Shown here one piece after another: positions 16,759 to 26,096 of a stretch of DNA of 64,000 nucleotides. Each line of letters starts with the position of its first letter. Within the stretch, counting starts at the first letter, position 1. The translations under genes and the position numbers were made by a program. The notes under the pieces were generated by a model, which was given only the letters and a program-made list of their open reading frames with translations, did not search any database and was not told the origin of the DNA. Origin of the DNA: Flavobacterium sp. 20NA77.7 (GTDB taxonomy: Bacteria; Bacteroidota; Bacteroidia; Flavobacteriales; Flavobacteriaceae); contig NZ_CP133721.1 of NCBI RefSeq assembly GCF_031326205.1, positions 2,108,001 to 2,172,000 on the forward strand, given 5' to 3'.

Positions 16759-17733
16759 ATGTTAAGCTTACAACAATTTCAAGAGGTTGTTAAAAATCAT
16801 TTTGAAAACACTAATTTAGATAAGGAACCAAAAAATTTATATGCACCCATATCCTACATTCTAGAATTAGGAGGTAAAAGAATTAGACCTGTTTTAACAT
16901 TAATGTCAACGGCTGTTTTTGATGGTGACTATAAACAAGCGCTACCAGCAGCTACGGCAATAGAAGTTTTTCATAATTTTTCATTAATTCATGACGATAT
17001 TATGGATGATGCGCCTTTGCGAAGAGGAAAACCAACCGTACATGAAAAATGGAATGTGAATACCGGAATTCTTTCGGGCGATGCTATGTTAATTTTGGCT
17101 TATCAATATTTTGAAAACTATAAGCCTGAAATTTTTCAAAAACTAGCTAAATTATTTAGTAAAACGGCCTTAGAAGTTTGTGAAGGGCAACAATATGATG
17201 TAGACTTTGAAACACGAACAAATGTTACTATTCCTGAATATTTGAAAATGATAGAATACAAAACCGCTGTTTTGCTTGGAGCTGCTATGAAAATGGGCGC
17301 TATTGTAGCGGAAACTTCGGAAGAAAATGGAAATTTAATTTATGATTTTGGGTTAAATTTAGGCATTGCCTTTCAATTGCAAGATGATTATTTAGATGCT
17401 TTTGGAAACCCAGAAACCTTCGGCAAACAAGTGGGGGGAGATATTATCGAAAATAAAAAAACGTATTTATTTTTAAAAGCAATGGAGTTTGCAACTGCAA
17501 ATGATAAACAACAATTGGCACATTTATTTTCCATTCAATTAGCTGATAATGTAGAAAAAATTGAAGCTGCTAAGAAAATATTTGTAGAAAGCGGCGCAAG
17601 CGAAGCAACTAAAAAAGCGATAGCAAATTACACCTTAAAAGCTTTTGAAACTTTAGAGAAAATGGCTATTGATGGCGAAAAGAAAGCTATTTTAAAAGCC
17701 TTTGGGGAAAATTTAATGGGAAGAAACGTGTAA
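16759..17733 (+). CDS. Polyprenyl (isoprenyl) diphosphate synthase
   Basis: Trans-isoprenyl diphosphate synthase that adds isopentenyl units to an allylic primer, probably for menaquinone side chains. The first aspartate-rich motif is DDIMDD, the second is DDYLD, and the GGKRIRP substrate-binding motif near the N-terminus is intact. The 324-residue length is usual for long-chain synthases. Product length cannot be read with confidence, so geranylgeranyl, heptaprenyl and octaprenyl synthases are all possible. It is divergent from tetR. TATCTTAG at 16736-16743 may be its -7 element. Confidence 0.92.
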   Translation: MLSLQQFQEVVKNHFENTNLDKEPKNLYAPISYILELGGKRIRPVLTLMSTAVFDGDYKQALPAATAIEVFHNFSLIHDDIMDDAPLRRGKPTVHEKWNVNTGILSGDAMLILAYQYFENYKPEIFQKLAKLFSKTALEVCEGQQYDVDFETRTNVTIPEYLKMIEYKTAVLLGAAMKMGAIVAETSEENGNLIYDFGLNLGIAFQLQDDYLDAFGNPETFGKQVGGDIIENKKTYLFLKAMEFATANDKQQLAHLFSIQLADNVEKIEAAKKIFVESGASEATKKAIANYTLKAFETLEKMAIDGEKKAILKAFGENLMGRNV

Positions 17734-17794
17734 ATTATACTCAAATTTTGAAATCCAAAAGGAGCTATAGTTTTATATTTTTTTAATAGAATTT

Positions 17795-18148
17795 ATGGTA
17801 TTTAGTCCGCCACAAAATATTGACACTTTAATTTCGCAAGCCGAAGAAGAAAACTTATACTTCAAACTAATAGAACAAGTCAATAAAGATTTTGGCTTAG
17901 CGAATGAAAATATTGATATTCCAGTCAGTATTTTGCCTTTTGAATTTAAAAATAGGATTCAAGAAAAATTACTGCATTTAATTCAAAACAAATTTAGTGA
18001 GTACTTAAATTTACTATATATTATTGATGTTTCAGAAGAAAAAATAAAAAAACTAGACGGCTCTGATATCTTTAAACTTACGGAAGATGTAACGTTTTTA
18101 ATTCTAAAAAGAGAATGGCAAAAAGTATGGTTTAGAAAATATTATTAA
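17795..18148 (+). CDS. Small protein of unknown function
   Basis: 117 residues, no family recognised. It is soluble and predicted mostly helical (LISQAEEENLYFKLIEQVNKDF), ending in the aromatic, basic tail WQKVWFRKYY. It follows the polyprenyl synthase by 61 bases on the same strand, so it may be co-transcribed. Its last codons overlap the stop of the convergent outer-membrane protein gene by four bases. The overlap and normal codon use argue that it is a real gene. Confidence 0.7.
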   Translation: MVFSPPQNIDTLISQAEEENLYFKLIEQVNKDFGLANENIDIPVSILPFEFKNRIQEKLLHLIQNKFSEYLNLLYIIDVSEEKIKKLDGSDIFKLTEDVTFLILKREWQKVWFRKYY

Positions 18149-18681
18149 AATTGAATTCTTACAAAAGGCATATAGGCCTGCGAATAAACATTATTGCGTT
18201 CTTTGTACAAAACATTATAACGTACACCCACAGTCACATTTTGAGATCTATAACCTGCGCCTAAGAACAAAGATGTATTCCAAAAATTTCGATTGGCTTG
18301 TGAATTAGCAGCAAAACTATTATTAACTCTAAGTTGTTCAACCTCAACAGACAATTGCATTTCTTCAAAAGCATTAAACAATCCAATAGTACTTACTCCA
18401 TAAATCGCCGAAGAAAAATAACCACTTTGTTTACTGTAACTCCCTATCAAACCACACCCCATAGCTGTTTTAGAATTAAAATTATAATAAGCGGTTGGAG
18501 CTAAAGAAACATCTGTAAAACCGCCTCCTACAGCTAATCCTAACCCACCTCCATAAGTAACATGCTTCCAAAAATTACTTTTAATCTTAGAACCACTTTC
18601 ATCTTGAGCAGTTAAAATTGAAAAATTCAGAATTAAAACCCCAAAAAAAAATGATTTTGATAACTTTAAGCATTTTTTCAT
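18145..18681 (-). CDS. Small outer-membrane beta-barrel protein
   Basis: About 178 residues from ATG 18681 (MKKCLKLSKSFFFGV), giving a Sec signal peptide ending near ILTAQ; the ATG at 18696 adds five residues and is less likely. The mature part alternates polar and hydrophobic residues, is rich in Gly and aromatics, and ends in VRIQF with a terminal Phe, as in outer-membrane barrels. The function is unknown. It is divergent from sucA, and homologues are sometimes labelled alpha-ketoglutarate decarboxylase, probably by carry-over from that neighbour. Nothing here supports an enzymatic role. Confidence 0.75.
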   Translation of the reverse strand: MKKCLKLSKSFFFGVLILNFSILTAQDESGSKIKSNFWKHVTYGGGLGLAVGGGFTDVSLAPTAYYNFNSKTAMGCGLIGSYSKQSGYFSSAIYGVSTIGLFNAFEEMQLSVEVEQLRVNNSFAANSQANRNFWNTSLFLGAGYRSQNVTVGVRYNVLYKERNNVYSQAYMPFVRIQF

Positions 18682-18729
18682 ATCCTTTTTAAACAATTTA
18701 CAATTTAGTGCATAAAAGTATAAAATTCT

Positions 18730-18761
18730 TTGAAAGATTAGCAGAAAAGTTTATACTTTTG
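18730..18761 (+). promoter_or_regulatory. sucA-sucB promoter
   Basis: TTG (18730-18732), 21 bases, TACTTTTG (18754-18761) fits the Bacteroidetes promoter consensus. The sucA ATG follows 39 bases later. Confidence 0.6.
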
Positions 18762-18800
18762 CATTAATTTTTTAACCCCAAAGATTGATACATCAATATC

Positions 18801-21548
18801 ATGGATAGGTTTTCATTTTTAAACGCAGCACACACAGCATACTTTGCTGAACTATACGATCAATATTTACAAAATCCAGATAGCATAGAGCCTAGCTGGA
18901 GAAGCTTTTTTCAAGGTTTTGATTTTGCAAACGAATTTGCAAACCCTACTGAAGAACTAGGCAATGTAACTATTGACAACTCTAATCTTTCTGAGAAAAT
19001 AGAGAAAGAGATACGAGTTATTCAACTTATTGAAGCATATAGAACAAACGGACATTTGTTTTCAAAAACGAATCCTGTTAGAGATAGAAGAACATTTTCT
19101 CCTTCTTTAGCTATTGAAAATTTCCATTTGTCTTCGACAGATTTAACGACTGTGTTTCAATCTTCGACATTAGTAAATAAAACAGCAATAACATTAGGTG
19201 AACTAATTCAACTATTAGAAAAATTATTTTGCCAATCGTTGGCTTTTGAATACAAATACATTCGTGATCCAAAAGCAACTCAATGGATTGAATCAAAAAT
19301 AAACGCTATGACTGACGAAGTTTCGTCAGAAAGAAAAAAAATAATTCTTGAAAAACTTAACGAAGCCGTTTCTTTTGAAAATTTTTTACATACAAAATAT
19401 GTTGGACAAAAACGCTTTTCTTTAGAAGGAAACGAAGCAGTAGTTCCTGCTTTTGATTTACTTATTGAAGATGCAGCACAAGTAGGCGTTGAACAAGTTG
19501 TACTGGGTATGGCGCACAGAGGGCGTTTAAATATTCTAGCAAATGTATTTGATAAACCTACAAAAAATATCTTCAGTGAATTTGATGGAAAAGATTATGC
19601 AGATGAAGATCATTTTGATGGAGATGTAAAATACCACCTTGGAATTACAACTCACAAAACCACTAGAGCAGGAAAAGCAATAAATATTAACTTAGTTCCA
19701 AATCCATCTCATTTAGAAACAGTAGGTGCCGTAGTTGAAGGTATTACACGTTCTAAACAAGATAGATTATACACAAACGAACCTAAGAAAGTATTGCCTA
19801 TAATTGTACACGGTGATGCGGCCGTTGCAGGACAAGGTTTAGTTTATGAAGTAGCGCAAATGGTAAATCTTGATGGGTATAAAACACAAGGAACCATTCA
19901 CGTAGTAATCAATAACCAAGTTGGGTTTACTACTAACTATACAGATTCTAGATCAGCAACTTATTGTACAGATATTGCAAAACTAACTGCATCTCCAGTA
20001 ATACATGTAAATGCTGATGATGCAGAAGCAGTTGTAAAGGCATTAACATTTGCTTTAGAATACCGCATGGAGTTTGGATTAGATGTGTATATAGATGTAT
20101 TGGGCTATAGAAAATATGGTCATAATGAAGGCGATGAACCTCGTTTTACACAACCAAAATTATACAAAACGCTAGCTAAACATAAAAACGTTAGAGATAT
20201 TTATGGTGCTAAATTAGCCGAACAAGGTGTTATTGCATCAACTTATGTTAAAGAAATCGAAGAAGCATATAAAGCAAAATTAGATGAAAATCTAAATGCC
20301 TCAAGAGCGGAAGAACTAACAGTAATTACACCATTTATGCAAGATGAATGGGTTGGTTTTAACAAAGCTAACAGAACTAAAATGTTAGAAAAAATCAACA
20401 CCGCTGTAGATAAAAAAATATTAACTGACATTGCAAAAGTAGTTACTGAATTGCCTACCGATAAAAAATTTATTAGTAAAATACAAAAACTAATCAACGA
20501 CAGAAAAGTAATGTATTTTGATACAAATAAGTTAGACTGGGCTATGGGCGAAATGTTAGCGTATGGCTCTTTGCTAACGGAAGGCTATAATGTGCGTATT
20601 TCAGGGCAAGATGTAGAAAGAGGAACTTTTTCTCATCGTCATGCGGTTGTAAAAGTAGACGAATCTGAAGAAGAAGTTGTATTACTAGATCATATTCCAA
20701 ACAAAAAAGGAAACTTTAATGCTTTCAACTCATTATTATCAGAATATGGTGTGGTAGGTTTTGATTATGGATATGCGTTAGCATCGCCAAAAACACTAAC
20801 CATTTGGGAAGCACAATTTGGAGATTTTTCAAATGGCGCTCAAATTATGATTGATCAATACATTTCTGCCGCGGAAGACAAATGGAACAGTCAAAACGGA
20901 TTGGTTTTCTTAATGCCTCATGGATATGAAAATCAAGGAGCAGAACATTCTTCAGCACGTATGGAACGTTATTTACAACTATGCTCACAACAAAATATGT
21001 TTGTTGCAGATTGTACAACCCCTGCAAATTTCTTCCACTTATTGAGAAGACAAATGCTAACGGATTACAGAAAACCATTGATGGTATTTACACCAAAAAG
21101 TTTATTGCGTCACCCAGAAGCAATTTCTGGAGTAGAAGAATTTGCATCTGGCACATTCCAAGAAGTAATTGATGATGTACATGTACATGCTGCAGATGTA
21201 AAAACAGTAGTATTCTGTACAGGTAAATTTTATTATGATTTAAAAGCAGAAAGAGAGAGCTTAGGGAGAAACGATGTAGCTTTAGTTCGTATTGAACAAT
21301 TATTCCCTTTAGCAATAGATCAATTACAGGCAGTCATTGCTAAATATTCAAATACCAATGATTATGTTTGGGCACAAGAAGAACCAAAAAATATGGGCGC
21401 TTATGGTTACATGCTAATGAATTTTGATTTAGTAAAATTAAGACTAGCCTCATCACCAGCTTATAGTGCTCCTGCTGCTGGTAGCTATACGCGTTCTAAA
21501 AAACGTCATGCGGCTACTATTGCTAAAGTATTTGATAAAAATTTATAA
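18801..21548 (+). CDS. sucA: 2-oxoglutarate dehydrogenase E1 component
   Basis: Thiamine-diphosphate-dependent decarboxylase of the citric-acid-cycle 2-oxoglutarate dehydrogenase complex. The 915-residue length is typical. The N-terminal E2-binding peptide FLNAAHTAYFAELYDQYL is present, then the catalytic part with MAHRGRLN, GDAAVAGQGLVYE and YRKYGHNEGDEPRFTQP, and the transketolase-like C-terminal half with GFDYGYA and PHGYENQGAEHSSAR. It heads a two-gene operon with sucB, 57 bases downstream. Confidence 0.97.
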   Translation: MDRFSFLNAAHTAYFAELYDQYLQNPDSIEPSWRSFFQGFDFANEFANPTEELGNVTIDNSNLSEKIEKEIRVIQLIEAYRTNGHLFSKTNPVRDRRTFSPSLAIENFHLSSTDLTTVFQSSTLVNKTAITLGELIQLLEKLFCQSLAFEYKYIRDPKATQWIESKINAMTDEVSSERKKIILEKLNEAVSFENFLHTKYVGQKRFSLEGNEAVVPAFDLLIEDAAQVGVEQVVLGMAHRGRLNILANVFDKPTKNIFSEFDGKDYADEDHFDGDVKYHLGITTHKTTRAGKAININLVPNPSHLETVGAVVEGITRSKQDRLYTNEPKKVLPIIVHGDAAVAGQGLVYEVAQMVNLDGYKTQGTIHVVINNQVGFTTNYTDSRSATYCTDIAKLTASPVIHVNADDAEAVVKALTFALEYRMEFGLDVYIDVLGYRKYGHNEGDEPRFTQPKLYKTLAKHKNVRDIYGAKLAEQGVIASTYVKEIEEAYKAKLDENLNASRAEELTVITPFMQDEWVGFNKANRTKMLEKINTAVDKKILTDIAKVVTELPTDKKFISKIQKLINDRKVMYFDTNKLDWAMGEMLAYGSLLTEGYNVRISGQDVERGTFSHRHAVVKVDESEEEVVLLDHIPNKKGNFNAFNSLLSEYGVVGFDYGYALASPKTLTIWEAQFGDFSNGAQIMIDQYISAAEDKWNSQNGLVFLMPHGYENQGAEHSSARMERYLQLCSQQNMFVADCTTPANFFHLLRRQMLTDYRKPLMVFTPKSLLRHPEAISGVEEFASGTFQEVIDDVHVHAADVKTVVFCTGKFYYDLKAERESLGRNDVALVRIEQLFPLAIDQLQAVIAKYSNTNDYVWAQEEPKNMGAYGYMLMNFDLVKLRLASSPAYSAPAAGSYTRSKKRHAATIAKVFDKNL

Positions 21549-21605
21549 AAAATAAATCGTATTTTTGAAATAACATATAACAACACTTTATAAAATTATA
21601 TACCG

Positions 21606-22823
21606 ATGATTTTAGAAATGAAAGTCCCTTCACCAGGGGAATCAATAAAAGAAGTAGAAATTGCTACTTGGTTAGTAAAAGATGGAGATTATGTAGAAAA
21701 AGACCAGGCAATTGCTGAGGTTGATTCAGATAAAGCAACACTTGAATTACCAGCTGAAATGAGCGGAATTATTACGCTTAAAGCGGAAGAAGGTGACACT
21801 GTGGCTGTAGGTGCTGTAGTTTGTTTAATTGATACAGATGCTTCTAAACCAGAAGGCGGTGCAAGCGCTCCAGCAACCGAGGCACCAAAAGCTGAAACTA
21901 AAAAAGAAGATGCGCCAAAAACAACACCTGTGCAAGAAACTACTTATGCAACGGGTTCAGCTTCTCCTGCAGCAAAGAAAATATTAGCCGAGAAAAACAT
22001 TCAGCCTTCTGATGTTGTAGGAACAGGTAAAGGAGGTAGAATCACAACTGAAGATGCGGCTAATGCTGTACCATCTATGGGAACACCTACAGGAGGCTCT
22101 CGTGGTTCTGAACGAACAAAACTTTCTATGTTGCGTAGAAAAGTAGCTGAACGTTTAGTAGCCGCTAAAAACGAAACTGCCATGTTAACTACTTTTAATG
22201 AAGTTGATATGACGGCTATCTATACGTTACGCGAGCAATATAAAGATGAGTTTAAAACAAAACATGGTTTAGGATTAGGGTTTATGTCATTTTTCACTAA
22301 AGCGGTAACTAGAGCTTTGCAATTGTACCCAGATGTAAATTCAATGATTGATGGTCAAGAGAAAATATCTTATGACTTCTGTGACATTTCAGTTGCAGTT
22401 TCTGGACCAAAAGGGCTTATGGTACCTGTAGTTAGAAATGCCGAATTATTATCATTCCGTGGCGTAGAAGCAGAAATTAAAAGACTAGCTATACGAGCTC
22501 GTGACGGGCAAATTACTGTTGATGAAATGACGGGCGGTACATTTACTATTTCTAATGGTGGTGTATTTGGTAGTATGTTGTCTACACCAATTATCAATCC
22601 TCCACAATCAGGAATTTTAGGTATGCACAATGTGGTAGAGCGAGCTATTGTTAAAAATGGACAAATCGTAATTGCTCCTGTTATGTATGTTGCCTTATCT
22701 TATGATCATAGAATTATTGATGGTCGTGAATCAGTTGGATTCTTAGTCGCTGTTAAAGAAGCATTAGAAAATCCAACGGAACTATTAATGGATAACAATC
22801 CTAAAAAGGCATTAGAACTGTAA
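21606..22823 (+). CDS. sucB: 2-oxoglutarate dehydrogenase E2 (dihydrolipoyl succinyltransferase)
   Basis: 405-residue core of the 2-oxoglutarate dehydrogenase complex, which transfers the succinyl group to CoA. The lipoyl domain carries the modified lysine K43 in DSDKATLE. An Ala/Pro/Lys-rich linker follows, then the E1/E3-binding domain (SPAAKKILAEKNI...GKGGRITTED) and the catalytic domain with YDHRIIDGRE (H368, D372). E3 is not in this window. A hairpin terminator follows 25 bases after the stop. Confidence 0.97.
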   Translation: MILEMKVPSPGESIKEVEIATWLVKDGDYVEKDQAIAEVDSDKATLELPAEMSGIITLKAEEGDTVAVGAVVCLIDTDASKPEGGASAPATEAPKAETKKEDAPKTTPVQETTYATGSASPAAKKILAEKNIQPSDVVGTGKGGRITTEDAANAVPSMGTPTGGSRGSERTKLSMLRRKVAERLVAAKNETAMLTTFNEVDMTAIYTLREQYKDEFKTKHGLGLGFMSFFTKAVTRALQLYPDVNSMIDGQEKISYDFCDISVAVSGPKGLMVPVVRNAELLSFRGVEAEIKRLAIRARDGQITVDEMTGGTFTISNGGVFGSMLSTPIINPPQSGILGMHNVVERAIVKNGQIVIAPVMYVALSYDHRIIDGRESVGFLVAVKEALENPTELLMDNNPKKALEL

Positions 22824-22848
22824 TTTCAGACCTTTTTAAAATAAACTT

Positions 22849-22878
22849 AAAACCCGATTACATTTCTAATCGGGTTTT
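22849..22878 (+). terminator. Terminator after sucB
   Basis: AAAACCCGATTA (22849-22860) and TAATCGGGTTTT (22867-22878) form a perfect 12-base stem with a 6-base loop, followed by T and A. Confidence 0.88.
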
Positions 22879-22891
22879 TAAATATAAAAAT

Positions 22892-23263
22892 ATGACCTCT
22901 TACATAGCCCTATTAAAAAATATTTTAAATGAAAAATGTCCAAAATGTGAGCAAGGAAAAGTATTTGCTACATCAGGAAATTTACTCTTATTGCGGATTC
23001 CAAAAATGCATGAAAACTGCTCAACTTGCAACCATAAATTTGAAAAAGAACCAGGCTATTTTTTTGGATCTATGTTTGTAAGCTATGCGCTTGCAGTAGG
23101 AGAAATGATTGTTTTATTTTTACTGCTGAATTTGTTTGTTTCAAGCTATATAACTATTATAATTCTTATTGGAATAGCGTCATTAATAGTAAGTACTTTT
23201 AATTTTAGATGTTCAAGAATGATATGGATATATATTTTTGATGGAATGAATAGAAAATTATAA
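22892..23263 (+). CDS. DUF983 family membrane protein
   Basis: 123 residues with an N-terminal zinc-ribbon-like pair (CPKCEQGKVF and CSTCNHKF), the signature EPGYFFGSMFVSYA, and two hydrophobic segments covering about residues 65-110. These are the marks of DUF983, a small inner-membrane family of unknown function common in Bacteroidetes and alphaproteobacteria. The family name is secure and the role is not known. The gene starts just after the sucB terminator and precedes the Tet-like exporter leader. Confidence 0.85.
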   Translation: MTSYIALLKNILNEKCPKCEQGKVFATSGNLLLLRIPKMHENCSTCNHKFEKEPGYFFGSMFVSYALAVGEMIVLFLLLNLFVSSYITIIILIGIASLIVSTFNFRCSRMIWIYIFDGMNRKL

Positions 23264-23309
23264 AATACATAACCCTCATTTACAGGAAATATTTTTGTTT
23301 ATTTGTAAG

Positions 23310-23402
23310 ATGACAATTGCCATAAACAAAATCGTTTGTATGCAAACGCCAATGAAGATAGGCGACCCGAAACGAAGTTGAACCGGCAAAGCATACCATA
23401 TG
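23310..23402 (+). promoter_or_regulatory. Foldable leader before the Tet-like exporter, with a possible 23-codon ORF
   Basis: The hairpin CGTTTG-TATG-CAAACG is visible at 23333-23348, followed by GCC...GGC and CCG...CCGG pairs. The loop sequence GTATGC can also pair with GCATAC at 23391-23396, which would give alternative folds. A 23-codon reading frame (ATG 23310 to TGA 23379-23381) runs through the same stretch. GC content is clearly higher than in neighbouring intergenic DNA. It may be a riboswitch or attenuator. I do not recognise a known class. Confidence 0.35.
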
Positions 23403-23435
23403 ACCAATAAAAAACTAATAAATATCTACATATGA
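23400..23435 (+). CDS. Possible 11-residue leader peptide overlapping the exporter start
   Basis: ATG 23400 opens an 11-codon frame ([11 protein letters not shown]) whose TGA stop (23433-23435) overlaps the exporter ATG (23432-23434) as ATGA. Such overlaps are typical of translational coupling. The small size means it could be chance, but its position directly in front of a drug-exporter-type gene makes a leader peptide plausible. Confidence 0.35.
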   Translation: MTNKKLINIYI

Positions 23436-24655
23436 AAAAGAACCCAAAACAAGCTGCGATAGGATTTATATTTATTACCATGTTAATTGATATTACAGGA
23501 TGGGGGATTATAATTCCTGTAATTCCAAAATTGATAAAAGAACTGATTCATGGTGATATTAGTGAAGCGGCAAAAATTGGAGGTTGGTTAACATTTGCCT
23601 ATGCATTTACGCAATTTATTTTTGCACCACTAATTGGTAATTTAAGTGATAAATATGGGAGAAGGCCTATCATTTTAATTTCGCTATTTGCTTTTTCTAT
23701 GGACTACTTGTTGTTGGCTTTTGCACCTACAATCACTTGGTTATTTGTAGGAAGAATTATAGCTGGTTTAACAGGGGCAAGTATTACAACTGCTTCAGCT
23801 TATATTGCAGATGTGAGTACACCCGAAAATCGAGCAAAAAACTTTGGAATGATTGGTGCCGCTTTTGGCTTAGGCTTCATTATTGGGCCAGTAATTGGTG
23901 GTTTACTAGGGCAATATGGCGCTCGAGTACCATTTTATGCTGCTGCTGTATTGTGTTTACTCAACTTTTTATATGGTTTTTTCATTTTACCTGAATCATT
24001 AGATAAAGAAAACCGAAGAGCTTTTGATATTAAAAGAGCTAATCCAATTGGCGCTTTATTACATGTAAAAAAATACCCTAAATTAATTGGTCTTGTTTTC
24101 GCTATATTTTTATTATATGTAGCATCTCATGCTGTTCATAGCAATTGGAGTTTCTTTACTATGTATCGCTTTAATTGGGATGAAAAAATGGTTGGTATTT
24201 CCTTAGGAGTAATTGGTTTATTAGTAGGGATTGTTCAAGGTGGATTAATCAGATGGATTAACCCTAAATTAGGAAATGAAAAAAGCATCTATATAGGCAT
24301 GGCTTTATACACGATTGGTATGTTTTTGTTTGCCACAGCAACAGAAAGTTGGATGATGTTTGTTTTTCTTATTCCTTATTGTTTAGGCGGAATTGCTGGA
24401 CCTGCAATGCAAGCCGTTATTTCCGAACAAGTTCCTTCAAATGAACAAGGCGAAATACAAGGGACATTATCGAGCTTAATGAGCGCCTCGGCTATTATTG
24501 GCCCTCCAATGATGTCTACTGTTTTTTATTTTTTTACACACAATGATGCTCCTTTTTTATTTCCCGGAGCCCCTTTTGTGTTAGGAGGTATTTTAATGTT
24601 TGTGAGCACTATTATTGCGTATTTTTCTTTTCGTAAAAAACAAAATGCTGTTTAA
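23432..24655 (+). CDS. TCR/Tet-family MFS exporter
   Basis: 407-residue inner-membrane transporter with 12 hydrophobic segments, closest by motif to the TetA/MdtG drug:proton antiporters. The MFS signature after TM2 reads [11 protein letters not shown], and antiporter motif C appears in TM5 as [16 protein letters not shown]. Chromosomal members of this group in Flavobacteriia are often annotated as tetracycline-resistance-like, but the substrate is not shown by sequence. The start overlaps a small upstream ORF, and a terminator overlaps the stop codon. Confidence 0.87.
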   Translation: MKKNPKQAAIGFIFITMLIDITGWGIIIPVIPKLIKELIHGDISEAAKIGGWLTFAYAFTQFIFAPLIGNLSDKYGRRPIILISLFAFSMDYLLLAFAPTITWLFVGRIIAGLTGASITTASAYIADVSTPENRAKNFGMIGAAFGLGFIIGPVIGGLLGQYGARVPFYAAAVLCLLNFLYGFFILPESLDKENRRAFDIKRANPIGALLHVKKYPKLIGLVFAIFLLYVASHAVHSNWSFFTMYRFNWDEKMVGISLGVIGLLVGIVQGGLIRWINPKLGNEKSIYIGMALYTIGMFLFATATESWMMFVFLIPYCLGGIAGPAMQAVISEQVPSNEQGEIQGTLSSLMSASAIIGPPMMSTVFYFFTHNDAPFLFPGAPFVLGGILMFVSTIIAYFSFRKKQNAV

Positions 24656-24674
24656 GTTACCTTAAACAGCATTT
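24643..24674. terminator. Terminator between the MFS exporter and the glucan operon
   Basis: AAATGCTGTTTAAG (24643-24656) and CTTAAACAGCATTT (24661-24674) form a perfect 14-base stem with loop TTAC. It overlaps the MFS stop codon and can serve both convergent transcripts. Confidence 0.85.
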
Positions 24675-24692
24675 AAAAAAATATAGCTTATA

Positions 24693-26087
24693 TTATTCTA
24701 AAATTAAATATTGCCAAGCTTGTAAACCAATAGGCGCATCGGTTCTAAATTGAATTTTATTTCCCGACATATATTCGGTAAAATCACCTTTTAGTTGAAT
24801 TTTTGTTTCAATCGTTTGATTCGATAAATTGGCAATGAAAATTACTTTTTTACCGTCTTTTTCACGTTCAAAGGCTAAAATTTTATCATCATTGGCGGTT
24901 GGAATTCTTTTGTATGATGCAGCATTTTTACCTCCGTTTAAAGCAATATTATCTCGTTTTAATCGCCCTAATTTTTTGTAAATAGACATCATTTTCCCTT
25001 CTGTATGATCAAACTGATCTTTTTCAAAAAATTTCAAACGCTTATTTAAATCATATTCTTGACCATTATAAATCAATGGCATACCTGGCATGGTGAATGA
25101 CAAAGCTGCAAAAACCTCAACAGCATTTCCTAATCTTTCATATTCTGTTCCGTTCCATGAATTTTCATCATGATTTGAAGTAAAAACCATATAAACATCA
25201 TCTTTCTCATTTGATGTTAATACTTTTTGCATATAAGCATCAAAGTCTTTTACTGTGTTTTCGCCTTTGTAAATTTTATTAAAAATATGATGAACCGTCC
25301 AGCCGTATTGCATATCAAAAGCATCTTGCATTAAATCGGGTTGCTCTGCTTCCATTAACATAAAGACAGGCTTAATTTTGTTTAACTCTTTTGCCGTATT
25401 ATCCCAAAAATCTCTTGGCACTTCCATAGCTACATCACAACGGTACCCATCAATATTATGTTTTTCAATCCAATATTTCATGTCTTCTAACATTGCTTTT
25501 CTCATGTTTGGATTATCATAATTTAAATCCGCAACGTCTGTCCAATCAAATGGAGAAACCATATTTCCTTTTTTATCGCGCGTATAATAATCATTATGCT
25601 CCGTTACCCAAGCATGATCCCAAGCTGTGTGATTTGGTACCCAATCCAAAATAACATAGATGCCATTTTCGTGGGCTGTTTTAACTAATTTATCAAAATC
25701 TGCTTTTGTTCCATAATTAGGCGTCACACTTCTATAATCTTTTACAGCATAATGACTTCCATAATATTTAGCTTTTTCATTTTCCGGTATTTGTTCAATT
25801 GAAACATTCCCATACGCTTTTCTATTCTTCATTCCCACTTCATGGATTGGCATTAACCAAATTATTTTTACACCTAAACTTTTCAATTTAGGAATGTCTT
25901 TTGTAAAGGCATTAAATGTTCCTTCTGGGGAATATTGACGAATATTTGCTTCGTAAATTACAGCATTTTCCATTTCACTTGAATCATAGTGAAATCCTGA
26001 AGGTGGTAAAAATTTAATTTCTTCTTTTTGTGCTGTAGCGCTAATACACATTAAAAGTGCAGCAAATGAGGTGATAAATTTTTTCAT
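24693..26087 (-). CDS. Exported alpha-amylase-type GH13 enzyme
   Basis: 464-residue glycoside hydrolase family 13 enzyme acting on alpha-1,4-glucans. A Sec signal peptide (MKKFITSFAALLMCISATAQ) points to the periplasm or beyond. The GH13 regions are in order: ILDWVPNH, GYRCDVA with nucleophile D218, FMLMEAEQ with acid/base E246, and FTSNHDEN with D307. A C-terminal beta domain follows and there is no T9SS tail. It is the last gene of the minus-strand glucan operon, 9 bases after the GH31 gene. Whether it is endo-acting or maltogenic cannot be told. Confidence 0.92.
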   Translation of the reverse strand: MKKFITSFAALLMCISATAQKEEIKFLPPSGFHYDSSEMENAVIYEANIRQYSPEGTFNAFTKDIPKLKSLGVKIIWLMPIHEVGMKNRKAYGNVSIEQIPENEKAKYYGSHYAVKDYRSVTPNYGTKADFDKLVKTAHENGIYVILDWVPNHTAWDHAWVTEHNDYYTRDKKGNMVSPFDWTDVADLNYDNPNMRKAMLEDMKYWIEKHNIDGYRCDVAMEVPRDFWDNTAKELNKIKPVFMLMEAEQPDLMQDAFDMQYGWTVHHIFNKIYKGENTVKDFDAYMQKVLTSNEKDDVYMVFTSNHDENSWNGTEYERLGNAVEVFAALSFTMPGMPLIYNGQEYDLNKRLKFFEKDQFDHTEGKMMSIYKKLGRLKRDNIALNGGKNAASYKRIPTANDDKILAFEREKDGKKVIFIANLSNQTIETKIQLKGDFTEYMSGNKIQFRTDAPIGLQAWQYLILE

Positions 26088-26096
26088 TTTTTTCTA

